This document shows positions 23,871 through 35,772 of a stretch of 64,000 nucleotides of DNA, piece by piece. Origin of the DNA: Amblyornis subalaris (taxonomy: Eukaryota; Chordata; Aves; Passeriformes; Ptilonorhynchidae); assembly GCA_018881555.1 (NCBI GenBank), contig JACAXG010000132.1:1769176-1833175 (forward strand), written 5' to 3'. The translations under genes and the position numbers were made by a program. A model generated the notes under the pieces. That model was not told where the DNA came from and did not search any database. It saw only the letters and a list, made by a program, of their open reading frames with translations. Every line of letters starts with the position of its first letter. The stretch's first letter is position 1.

Positions 23871-26800
23871 AAGCTGCTAAAGGCAGCCTGCGGTGGCACT
23901 GCCTCACGTTCAGCTGAGTATCCATCAGTATCAAAACATCTCCTCATGCTCTGGTTCAGGGTCACACTTCACCTCTGTTTGTTGCTCAGCAATGGAGGGA
24001 AATGAGACTCCAGGCGAGGGGCCTCCAGCTTGTCGTCTGTTGACTCACGACCATGGGTGGCCTGTCCCTAAGCAAGCTGTAATAGGGGACGTAAAGGTAA
24101 TTACGGAGAAGTGTGTTGTTGGTGGACTAACCTTCTCCCTGTAGAGCCCCTGCCTTCCATCAGAAAATGGGAAAAGGTTTAAAGTGGCTGCTGTGTGTCC
24201 ATACTGCTCGTCAGCTGTGCTGCATTGGAATGCTGGGATTGGTGCCTCTCAAATTCAGTTGCCCTGCAAATGCAGGTGACCAAATATCCACCTCTCCCAA
24301 GCAGAGAAGAAGGCCAAGGCAAATGATACTTCACCCCAGGGTGGTGACAACATGGGCTGTTTTATATGCCAATGCATTATGGCTTTCAAAATACTGAAAG
24401 AAACCAGGGAGAACTGATGCATCCTGGAAAATCCTGAGCAAGCACAGAAGCACATATTTATAATTGCCAGAAAATGAGGAGTGCCAGAGTCCCCTGACAA
24501 GATGCACATGGGAGGCAGCAGCTCTGCCAGGTGGTACCCAGCCCTCTCTGCTGTTTGATACCAGCTGGGGAAATCCTTCTGGTGCATTAGGGTTGTTGAT
24601 TCCAATCCATTTTTTCTTGGTCATATGCAGGGAGCTGGTCCTTGACCGGTGATGTTGCACCACTTCACTGCCTGAGTCATGGATATGTTTAATGCAAATT
24701 CTGAGGGTGGCAGGCAGCCCATTGTTTAAAGAAACAGTTTCCTCCCTCACACAGCCACCTGGAACAAGCTCCTGTGAGACTTGATTTTATCAGCTCCAGC
24801 TTTTCTTTTGTTAGCCAGTGTTGTGTTCTTGCTAGGTGTTTCACTGGGTTTTTCAGAAGAACTTGATCTGTGCAGGTTGTGGGTCCAGGCTGGGACCAAA
24901 AAAAAAAAAAGTCAGCATTTTCTGTGTAGCCGGTCCACAGCTGACACAAATGAAAAAATAAGACTGATGAGCAGTACTGGGGCTGCCTCTGATAAGTTGA
25001 GTGGATGAAGTTGAGGGAAGAAGTAAAATGCATAGTGTTGGAGCAAAACGTGCCTTTTGCCTTTGGTTTAGGTATTGTATTTAGCTTATCAGTTTCTGTG
25101 CACCTACTATCTACATTAAACTTGTGTCTTCCCCTGTTGTCACATGCAAGTGCTCAGAAGCATGAAATCCTCTCTTTTCTCCTCCTGCGGAGAATTCTCG
25201 TTTTGGCCCATGCTGGCAGCTCTCCTTCCCTTTCCAACAGCCATTTCTGCTTTCTGCAGTTGAGGCTGCTGTTGCCTCTTGCTTTTCTACCAGCCCCTTC
25301 CAACTCTGTCCCTGTGCTTGCATCCCTCCTCCCATGCTGTCCTCAGTAGGAGCTATGGGGAGATAGTCTAGGCTGGGCCAAACTATTTTTCTCCTCCCCT
25401 TGCCCCCANTCTATCTCATCTACCTGGTGTTCTTAAAACATTTAGGGGTTTCTTTATCAGTGTTAAAAGTATATAATTTAAAACACTTTCAACTTAACAA
25501 ATTGTAATTGAAGTATCTCTTAAAAAGGTTTTGTTCTCTTAATTTCTTTTTGGTCACTGCTGTCTTTTGAGTCATCTCTGTGGGGTATTGCTTGAAGTCG
25601 TCTTGTCTGCCTCTTCTCTTCTGAGTGTTCGTGACTCCTTTTGGTGCTCCTTCTCAATTACGTGATGCTTCCAGTCATGGGAAGATGGCATGATCTGTGT
25701 GCTTGTTCCCAAGCCCTTAGCTTGCCTCCTGAGCCTTCTCTGCTTTTGGGACATGAAGTCCTGCAGCTCAGTGTGCTGTGTGGCTGCAGAGGAGGTAAAA
25801 CCTTTTGCAGGCTTCCGTGTTTGCTTCCTGAAGCCAGCAGGGAAAGCTCGGATTTACACCACCTCTGTGATNACATAATGATTAGAGGAGGCAGACTGTA
25901 CATCTCAATTATTTTTCTAGTGTGACATTAATGACAGCATTGAGGATCAGTGGTTTTTTCCAAACAAATACGATCCATTTGCTAGACTGTCCACAAGCGC
26001 CCCAAATGCTGCCTTGTTGGAGAAGGTGATAGTCTTTGGGATTTTGTGACCTGACAATGTTCAGAGAGGGACGGCAAAATCAGAGTCTCTGAAGTACCAG
26101 GTATGGGCTGTCCTGTAGCTGTCCCTGTCTGACANTGTCTCACTTTGAGGAGGGACATGGGTTGTTAGTATTTCTAAGCCTGCNGTTTCTTGTTCAAGCA
26201 AGAAATAAGTGTTCCAGTATTTTCGAGATCTTCCTGATCTCAAAGAGAGATTGTCATTTTCTGCTACTAAGTGGAAGGAGCAATTTCCTTTATAAATTTG
26301 GCTCTAAACCCCATTCAGATAATGGTATTTCCGAAACAGTTAAACCCAAGCTATCCTAGCACCAAGCTTTGGGATACCCATGCAGATATGCTGTACGATA
26401 CCTAACATGTGCTTAGCTTCCGCATTTTAGCCATATGATGGTGTTCTTAGCCAAGTCAATTTTCTGTTCATTTTTTAAATTACCATTCTGTGAGACAGTG
26501 TTTCATGTGTGGTGCTAAATTTCGAAGTGTCTGGTCTCTGTTACAGCACTGTTCTCATCTGTTAAATAGGCAATTTCTTTGGGTAATAACACCAGAAATA
26601 AAACGATCAGAGTTTGACTAAGGCAGCAGGATTCTTGACGGCGGTGTGCCTTGGTTTGGCCCATATCTCCTGAAGGGTGAACGAAACTACTTACACATCA
26701 CACTTAATTTACGGTGCTAATGGTCTTGTGTGGAGTGGTAGGGGGGAAGAGGGAGTGCCCTCGCAGTGCACAGGAAAATGAATGTGTTGTCTCTACTGCA

Positions 26801-27530
26801 ACCCACAGGCAGAGATAGTGGCTGCAGTCTGCTCACACCCTTCGGAGAGAGGTTGGGCTGCCAGTCTCCTTCTGCTGAGGGTCTCTTCCACACCACTGTG
26901 ACTGGGGATATGTACTTTTCTTAGCAGGTCTGCAGCAGCTCAGCACGCCCAGTGCGTATTGGAAATGGGAATTTTTACATCAGCCAACACACTGGCTGAA
27001 GTTGTAGGCTTTTCCCTTCTTCCTCCTTGGACGCGATTGAAGCCCCAACCTCCTTGCCCTGGCTATAGTACAATGCCACACCAGTGAGTGCAAGCTTTAT
27101 ACTCCCACTGAGGCACAAACCTTCCTTTACATTTCATACTTTTTCCCTGCCCTAGCTTTGTCCACTCAGTGTCTGAATTCAGTCCCTCTGAGGAAACCCT
27201 TGGGGAGTGGTGGCCATCAGTAGAGGCTCTTCATCAACTTTGTTACCATGGCCTGTCAATAGGAGTTCATATTATTCAGTATAAACTTACTTCTGTAATT
27301 TAAACACTAGACTTGCCTCTACTGTTTATTAAATATTGTGAACAGCTGTGGGATATGCCTCTGCCAAACAGTGTCAGTGTTGTTTTGGCTTCCCCTGTTT
27401 TTCCCTGTAGCTCTCATTTTGGCAAAATTTCGGGTGGCAAAGTATGGGCTTTGGGAGGCTCTTGGCTAAGGGGATGTCAGGAGACACTTGGCCACAAACT
27501 GGAGGAGATAAATTTGACACCTTAGGAGGT
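23871..27530. other. No gene seen
   Basis: Non-coding DNA with an A run near 24898-24911, a pyrimidine-rich stretch near 25160-25340 and a possible, very weak MIR-like word near 26545-26600. Open frames of up to 139 codons lack domains. CpGs and conserved-looking words near 26640-26720 are too few to call. Confidence 0.65.
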
Positions 27531-27600
27531 TTCTTTGTAACTTTGTAAAATTTTGTAAACTTGTAAAACTTTGTTTCNTTGTAAACTTCTGTGTAATTTT
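27531..27600 (+). repeat. Degenerate tandem repeat of TTTGTAAAC-like units
   Basis: Seven or so units of 8-10 bases (TTTGTAAC, TTTGTAAAAT, TTTGTAAAC, TTGTAAAAC, TTGTAAAC and variants) run head to tail. The minus-strand unit GTTTACAA contains the core forkhead word GTTTAC or TGTAAAC more than once. It is a short minisatellite-like array that probably arose by slippage. Confidence 0.7.
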
Positions 27601-29979
27601 CCCTGCTTTCACTATGAAAATGTCCATTTTCCTTTTGAAAACCTTGTAATTTTGGCCCTGCACGCTTTATTTCTGCTGTTGCNCGTTTTAGAGAAGCTTT
27701 ATGATGTACCTCTCCACTATTGTCTTTCCTGCTTCTTCTCAAAAACTAATCTTAAAAATGCATGGGGGAAAACTGAGCACCCCTCCTTCCTACTCCTGTA
27801 AGTAATCATTTTGTGTATTGCACAATGTTTTTAATTAAAACCCCCTCATTTATATGTTTTTTATAATAGCCGTGGGTTCTCCTCACTCTGGGTGCACAAA
27901 TGTGGCCCAGTTGTAAATTACAGTGCTTGCACATTAAAATAAATTGTGGTGACACAGGGCTTTGGCAGCACTGCTGGAGGCTCTCCTGAACCCACTGGGG
28001 TCTTCATTGCATGTTTAAAATGTATCTCTTGTTTGCTGGATTTACAGAATATCTGGCAGTTCAGCTCTGAAAGGAAGAGTCCTCCTTTAATAGTTTATAT
28101 GGAGGAGGGAAACAGGCAATAATTATTCCCTTGTGTTTGATCAGCCTGATGCAAATGTCTTTGGGAAGTGAAGAAGGTGGTGTTGACTTTCTAAGAGATA
28201 GCTCTCTCTGGTTTTTGTGTTGAGTAGCAGCTGCCTGTTGGAGATCGTGGGATTTTGAGGTACCATCAAAAAAGAGGAGAGCGAGCTGGGGTCCCCTGAC
28301 CAGGAAAGCTGCAGTTAGGGCCGTGGTTCAGCAGGTGCTGAAACCATGTGTCTGATGCAAGAGGTGAGATCCGTGAGACCATTCATGTGCTTAACTAACT
28401 TGCTGAATTTGGATGTAAATGCCATCCTTGGAGAAGCCCCAAAGGCTGAAAATACAACCTACACAGTAACGTCAGATCTCTGCATCCAACACTGCCTTCA
28501 CCTCTCCCTGTGCTGGGTCATATTACACCTACTTTTAAAAGGATCGTGTGTAACTCGGTGGTTCGTGAAAGACATTCATCAAAAAAATTACTACNACTGC
28601 ATAAATATAATGATATAAAGGCTAATAGTTCCTCGTGCTGGGCAGGTTTGTAGCATTCAGTGTAATGTGCACAAACAGTGTTACACTGGCCTGGTCCTTG
28701 TGGTGAAGGCCAGTTCTGCCTGATTTTTTGAAAAAGATCATCTGAAGTCATTACATTTGCAGATTTTCCCCACCATCTGTTTTCATGTCTGTAAATATAT
28801 AAGACAGGACGCTCATTCTTTGTTCTGAAGGCATGTTAAGATCAATGCCCTGAGCATGCACCCTCTTCTGACTGTCTAAAAATTTGTTAAAGGTATAGAT
28901 CTTGATTACATTCTCTTAATCCAAGCCTTTTCTTTTAACCCAGCTCTTAAAAGGAAGCATACATGACAGTACATCACACAATATCTCAGCCCTTTCCTGA
29001 CATTTCTCTGGAAGTAAATGAAAGGTGTAAATTAAAAAAAGCAAGTGTTTGTGTCTCACTTTAACCTCCTGTTATGTTAAATGGCTTTATTGAAGAGTGC
29101 CAGCAGTGTTCTCAAAAAACTTGGGAAAATCCACTGTGAGCTATGCAATTAGTTGCCTTGGGAGCTGAGTATGGAGTTCATGATGTTTGATGTGAAAATT
29201 ACATGGACACATCTAATTGGGTGTATTTGCACCACACAGGATACCAAATAAAGAGGTGAACTCTTTTCCTCCATTCCTTGCTTGTTTTCTTCTTTAGCTG
29301 AAGTGTTTACCTTGAACTCTTCCCAGTCGAGATATTATTTATCCAGGAACATGGATCGATCAGTAGGTGCACATTTCCCTGTGCAGATTTTGGAGAGCGG
29401 TGGGGAGAGAGGCAGAGATGGCACTATGAGCCTGGAAGGATGAGAGGAAGATGAGCTTCAAGCTACCTCATGCTTCCCATTATCATTCCTTAGTCGTGAC
29501 TTGCAGTGCCTATCCCAGCCCTAGAGCTCTATTCTTTTGCAGGAGTCAATGGCTAATTTAGAGAGTCCCTGGCACCACAGGATCCATTACTCATAATTTC
29601 TTTTGGTGGTAAAGTTTTGCAATATAAACATATGATGATCTTTTATGCTGGCAGTGGTCTCCAGTGTCCGTCATTCTTTGAGCACGTTCTGATTTCTTGC
29701 TTTAATGTTTTTTGTTAATGGTCCTCAAAATGAAAGAAAAATGTTCCGTAAATTGGTAGCTGATACCAGCTAGTGTTGTGAATGTGTGTCTTGGGGTATA
29801 ATTCGTCACACTAAGAAAACTGCTAACAAAACACAGAAATCCCACACTCTCTTATTTTCTCAGTATTTAAACTTGTATTATCTGTGTGTGCATGTGGATG
29901 TAGCTGTCTTCTCCCTCCTTCTTCCTTAGAAACTTGTATTATGTGTTGATCTTTAAGCAGTTTGGGTTCATTTTTCTTT
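27601..29979. other. No gene seen
   Basis: Plain AT-leaning non-coding sequence. No supportable exon, RNA gene or repeat was found. Open frames are below 95 codons. Confidence 0.65.
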
Positions 29980-30440
29980 GGTTGCAAATACAACTTGCCT
30001 GATGAATGCAGCTAAACTGTGAGTGTATTTTAAATATTCCGTGGTTTTGAACTGCAATAAAGACATAGAGTAAAACATTTTCCACTAATTTAGTACTCTC
30101 TTCAGTGCAGTTATTCAATTATTAGACCACAAAGGCATTCTGCAGTTTGATGTTATTAAGAAATATATTAGCAGAAAATGCTCTATTATCATCTAATGCT
30201 AATAATCAGCTGGTAGGAATTAGAAGAGAAGATGTGTAATTGGAATTCTTGTGGCTAATAAGATGTGAATTCTAAAGCTATTTCCAGGCGAGAAATCTAG
30301 GTACTATTATAAGAAACTGCTCTTTGTATTTAAAAGCATTAGTAGGCACAGTGATGAGATCAGATTGATTTGCTTGAAATATCAGCAAGACACAATAATG
30401 GAAGTGACTGAATGGCATTTTGATCCTAGAGCAATATCGC
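29980..30440. other. AT-rich conserved-looking block dense in homeobox words
   Basis: This block has many TAAT and ATTA cores (for example 30115-30125, 30180-30215 and 30235-30260), few low-complexity runs and no repeat signature. The words attattcaattattag-like, tgctaataatcagctg and gtgtaattggaattc stand close together. This resembles a developmental enhancer, but AT-rich DNA produces such words readily, so the call is weak. Confidence 0.25.
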
Positions 30441-33049
30441 TGTCTTGCACCCTTTTTTCATTGTTTGCCATTCTGCTGTGGGATGCCTTTCCCTGACCTC
30501 TGCCATAGCTTGTTTTTAAAACATTGATGTACCAGGGAAATAATTTAGTGAAATGATAATTCAAGCCACTGGTTTTCTAGCAGGGAGCCTTCTCCTAGAC
30601 GTGGTTGATGGGATGTACCAGATCATAGTGTACAGATAGTCCCTGNTTTTTAGCAAAGAGGGAGATGTCAGAAGCGTTGAAGGACATGGATAACTTCTCA
30701 AGTGCAAGGTTTTGCAGATTAAAAGCCAGTTGTGTCTGTACATGTGTCTGTGTGACATGCCACCAGGGGAGAGTGTCTTTTCCTGAACCATTTGTAAACA
30801 GATTACACCCTAAAATTGTGGCCTCTGGTTGCTCTGATACTGCTGGATTNGGCATATTGTGAGTGTTGTTATGGTTATAAAATTATCTACCCAGAGGATT
30901 TTGTGTTTGACCCCTGCATCAGTGAATTCCACAGGTTGATTCCTTGCCATTTACAGAAAGGAAAGGGAGAGAGGTGTGTTGGTCTTTCTTACAGGGCACC
31001 TCCCTGTTTCTAGCCTAAATTTGACCTTTAGAAACCTAGTTGTTACTCNAGCTTGATAAATAGAATTTTCTTCTGGAAGCAAAGAGTCTTCAAATGAAGC
31101 CAAATGTAGAAGACAGTGAGAGGATGATGTGTAATGAGGTGGTCTTCCTTGCTGAGCATGCACTGGCTCTTCAAAGCTCAGAAACATTCTCCTAAATTCT
31201 TAAATGGGNTTTAATTTGTTGCTCTTGGCAGAGACTGATGCCTTTGGGTTGGAGAGTTTGCTGGAGAGAGTAGGCAATATTAGAAGTGGTTTCTTTGAGT
31301 GCTAGGAGCTGCCTGTAGAGATGGTTGGAAGTTCACCACATGAGGAACCGTGTGGATGTTGCATGGTAATGCAGAAGTGGAGGCAGGACCAGGTCAGGTT
31401 TAGTGACTTGCAGAGAAGGACAAGGGAAGAGCATGGGCCAGGTGGGGATGGAGGCAAGGATGTCCTGAGAGCCCACAGGGAGCTTGCCAGGTCTCTCTGA
31501 TGTGCACACTGCTGGTTTAAAGTGCTGAAAACTGCAACTGCTCTGCTCTAGGTAAAAAAAGGGAAAGCAGAGCAAGAAGACAGGAGGTGAACAGAGAAAG
31601 CACCTCCAGATCTGAGCAGTTTGTAAGGTTTTCTTGGACTTGGTAATGCCTTGAGAATCCTGTTAAATTCTTAGGCAAGCAATCAGTGATTAACTTTTCT
31701 GCAATTAAAAGTGTATATCTTGATTATCACCTCTTATTTAATTATCAGATACTTAGCTGTAGTTGCATGGTTGTCTCAGACAATAGGAAGCAATCAGACT
31801 GGAGGATGCTGGAGCTTCACAAGCGTCTGAAGTAGCCCAGCCACTGGTGCTGTGGGAAGAGTCAGCTCTTGCCCTCTGCCTTGTGCTTGGGCATATGTGA
31901 ACCGAATTGGAGAACTGAACTGTCAAGACATTGCTTCCCCCTTTTTTCCTGCCCCAGGAAATTAATTTGAACCCTACATCTGCCCCTCTCTCCAGATTAT
32001 GATAAGACAGATGAGATGCTTTTGCTGGTGTAAACAGGGGGACACAGGAATAAATGGGAAAAGTTGGGTCTGGGATGTTATTGTAGGCTTACAATGGCAT
32101 TAAATAGGGGAAACAATCTAGGTTTTTTTCCCCCCCTTTGTAGACATATATAATGTTTGCATTTTAAGAGACTGCAGTATTTGCCAGTGTAACAAGAACT
32201 GAACAGTTCTCCCTGTTTTCAAAAGGAGATACTTTCTAGCCAGCTTTAGCAACATTTTTCCTATGGCACCCGAACTTTTAAAAGGAGATGTATCTGAATC
32301 TCTTGGACAGTATATTTGTATTTTTGAAACTCTGGGAAAACTTGTAACCTTTCCCTTCTGCTTGAAAAGAAGTCTTCTGTGAACCAGACCCTGCTAAAAC
32401 ACGTGCAGAGGTATAGCAAAGGGTTTCAGATCACTGCTTGCATGCTTAAGAGCCAAAACTGACGGAAAAACAGGAGGGGTTTGTAGTTGTGCATCAAAGG
32501 AAAGGGATGAGGACACACGTTAGAAAACTGGTCTAATGAGAGAATGATGGTGGTCATCATGGGGAGGGCTGTTGTTTCATCAAGACATGTTAGAATATGT
32601 TAGAATCAGTTTTAGATTATTTTTTCAAGAAAAGACAGCAGAGCTGTTTTAAACAAATATGAGTATCTGCAGAAGAAACAGGAGAATTCTTAAGAAACAT
32701 GGTGAGTGAACTCCAGTCCCCTTCAGAAGCTTCTCTTGCTATGTCTTTCTCCCCTGACTTTCCCTGCCTCACCTCCTTCCTCCCAGGGAGAAAATGTAGA
32801 TGCTTTTGCTCAGAAGTGAAAGAACATTTTTCACTTACAGGATCAGGAGAACAATTTCCTCTCCCCTCCAGCACCCTGGGCTCCAGTTCTCTGGATGCAG
32901 AATTTTGGTTGTTGTTCCCCCCCACCCCACCTTGTTGTTTTTTGTTTCGCAACAATCATTCTTTTTAATACATTTTTAATAAACAAGATTCGTTTGAGGA
33001 GGTCGTGAAATGATGCTGCAGACAGCAGACAGAATGCCTTGTTCTAAAA
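30441..33049. other. No gene seen
   Basis: Ordinary non-coding sequence with scattered unresolved bases. One weak CTCF-like word near 30755-30770 has mismatches in key positions. Open frames of up to 112 codons (32617-32955, minus strand) have no domain. Confidence 0.65.
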
Positions 33050-33480
33050 CACTTCCTCACGTCATGTAGGTAGTTTTATCAGATAAAAGAATTGTTGCTT
33101 TCAGCATTGTGTATTTTATTGTTGCACATGTGTGCACACACTCGTACACAGTAATGCCGGTTCCATCAGAACAATGGCAACGTAGCAGCATTGAAATAAA
33201 AAACTAATAATGTGGCTTTTTAGGAGTTTTATATGCAGATCTTTTCTTGTGCAGCATAATATTCTATTTGAAGTGGAACTTAGCTCTTAGTTAACACTGA
33301 AAGTGATAAGTTGTCTAAAGCCCTGTTTAGACAGACAGAGCTTATTTGGCATCTGCATTAAGCTGTTTGACAAAATGTTTCGAATGTAATTAGTTCACAT
33401 CAAAGGTACACCACCTTCGGTGGCGGGTAAGATGGATGAGAACTAAAGATACTGAGATCAGCATGACCTGACTGAAGGCC
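33050..33480. other. Conserved-looking block with palindromic GATA site
   Basis: At 33074-33088 the sequence TTTTATC, A, GATAAAA is a perfect palindrome made of two back-to-back GATA motifs. Around it are SOX-like aacaatgg (near 33171), a fast-changing TG-rich piece and retained CpGs near 33145, 33162, 33180, 33381 and 33418-33426. No repeat family or reading frame fits. I infer a candidate regulatory element, unaligned. Confidence 0.3.
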
Positions 33481-33520
33481 TTGCAATTTAAGGTTTTACT
33501 GTTTATTACTTTATAATGTT

Positions 33521-33551
33521 AAAAAAAAAAAAAAAAAAAGAAAGAAAAAAA
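33521..33551 (+). repeat. Poly-A run
   Basis: Nineteen A residues are followed by G-interrupted A runs up to 33551. It could be slippage DNA or the poly-A tail of an old retroposed copy. The upstream 200 bases do not resemble a known SINE or a processed gene, so I call it a simple A tract. Confidence 0.85.
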
Positions 33552-35761
33552 GGAGAACACCAACACAGGATTTTTCTAATTTCTTTAATAATTTTCAAAG
33601 CTCTTTCAGTGTCTCAGTTGTACCAAGTTCTTCAGTAGTCATGCTCTTCTCATACCTTAAGAGAACACGGTGACCTCCAAGAAGTACAGTTTTTTTTATT
33701 GTGGCAAAACAGATGTGTGGAAATATGTTGTATTTAAAGCCTTATTTTAAAGTGTATTTCTGAGAATACCTTAATAAAAATGATCCTTTTCCATATACTG
33801 TTCTCAATGACATTTTCGATCCTTATTTGCCCTATTTATACATTAGAATTTTATACTGTCGGTTCTGTAAAACCCAGCCTGAGATCTAAAAGTTGAATTC
33901 TTCCTCATTCTTGCATTGATATCACTAAACTCTAGGGTGGCAAAGAGGGGCAATATGAAAATGTCCATGTTCAGATGTATTTTTTCCTTTGTAATATCCC
34001 CACATTGCCATTGTTACTTTAGTGCCTTTGTGACTATTTTATATCTAATTCTACTCAGGGCTCCATCTGTATCAACAGTGATGGCAAAATAAGACGTGCT
34101 TCCTACTCTAGCAGCCAGTAATCNACACTTGTGTTTAATAGCATGGGAATTAGAGAAGGATTGCTTCCTGTCCTTGCTTTCTGCACTCGAGAGGCTGTGG
34201 TGGTGTCAGCAAGAGTGACACTGTGAACACGTGGGCTGAGTTTTTCAGAAAGTCAAGTGATGCTGGACACCTGACTTGGGAAGCTCGCTTGAAAAGAAGT
34301 GTTCAGCACTTTCTGGAGATAAACTGTATTTAATCACAGTTTAGATTTAAGAGTTACTGAGAGTTAATAAAGTGCCAAGCATCAGGTGAAGTGCAAGAGC
34401 TCAGCTGGTGCTTGGTAACTCCTGAGCTGCAATCATTTCAATTGTGTATTATAAGCCCTTTGTTTTTAGGGTGGTACTTCAAAGTACTTATTATGGCCAT
34501 CTTGGTATGAAGATGCTCCACATAAGTTGCTAAGTAGACATAATAGAAAACCTGTGTGTTGAAAAAGAGTTGTTATGTGGATTCTTTTTCTGGATCATAC
34601 TGTTCTTTGAAAAGCATAATTCACAGAAGGTGGGAGAAGCCTTTGCCAGAGCTCCATGTAGCATTTGGCGTTTTTTCCTGAACAAGAAGTTTTTTTATGT
34701 GGTTTATTATGTATAATAAATGCTTAATTAGTATGATTTGAGGACTGATAAGTTAAATGGTGAGGAACAAGTGGTAGCAAAGTTCTATTTATGCTGTTTA
34801 NAAGAAAATAAAAGAGTATTTCTCTAGTGTTACTGTGAGGTGTTCTTACCCTCATTGCTGTAAAATTAGCTCCTTTCTTAGTGTGACTCCAACTGTGTTG
34901 AACCTACTGTAGATCATTCATAAAAACCCAACAGCATTTTGCAAACATGCAGTATTTAAAATTTAAAAAACTTGTTGCATGCAGAGATGATAGATGATTA
35001 AAATTTGCTATCTTAGGCTCTTTTGGTTATCTAATCAGTGATTAAATGATTTGGTTTTCTGATGAGCTTGGAGATGCTGGATTTTGAGACCTCTTCCTTC
35101 CTGATGATTTTTTTTCCCCCAGAATAAGAACCTCAAAAACATATGGGAATATATTTGTGGGGGTTTTATTTAAAAAAGAAATAAATATGGTGGCTCATTG
35201 AAGCTGGGAAAGAAGCTGTTTAAAGCATGTGAGAGACTCAGAAACTTTGAGTGGGAATGTGCTGACAAAGCTGGGCTGGAGAAAATAACTGAGAGCTCAC
35301 ATCAGCCTTAGCCAGATGTTGGTGTGGGCATGAACACTCTCCCGGGCTCCATGTATGCTTAGGATTATATCTGCAAGATTAGAGGTGTATATCCATTTGT
35401 ATATATAGGATGATCCAACTGATAATAATAACTAATAATACTGAATTGAATATTAAGCCCATTTGGGTTTTGTCATCTTTTCCTTTCGCAGCCTCTTTCC
35501 ACATCCACAAATGCACACACTCCTGTCTTTGAAATCTTTCCCCAAACTCTTCCTACNTAATTCTCTGTAGAAACTGGGAGCATAAATAAACGTCCGTTTT
35601 AATCTCCTTAGCAGGTAAGTGAGAGAAACAATGGGAGGTTTTATAGCCAGCCCTTTGCCCCTGTGGGTAGGAAATGAGTCATTACCATGATGAAGAAGAA
35701 TGAGGGACCTGAGCCATAAATTCATGCTAATCTCCCGTTGTCAGTCTCTCTGGCATAGTTA

Positions 35762-35772
35762 GTGACTCAGCA
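35762..35772 (-). promoter_or_regulatory. NF-E2/MAF recognition element-like word
   Basis: Read on the minus strand the eleven bases are TGCTGAGTCAC, which fits the NF-E2/MARE consensus TGCTGAGTCAY bound by small MAF heterodimers with NF-E2, NRF2 or BACH proteins. It is a single site with no supporting cluster seen nearby. Confidence 0.25.

Noticed and set aside
26520..26620. Possible antisense MIR-like piece
   Set aside because: Only a tctcatctgttaaatagg-like word fits; the order of landmark blocks is not convincing.
30755..30770. CTCF-like word
   Set aside because: Two mismatches fall in core positions of the consensus, so it is below what I would accept.
33521..33551. Poly-A run as the tail of a processed pseudogene
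   Set aside because: The upstream sequence shows no gene-like or SINE-like structure and no target-site duplication was seen.
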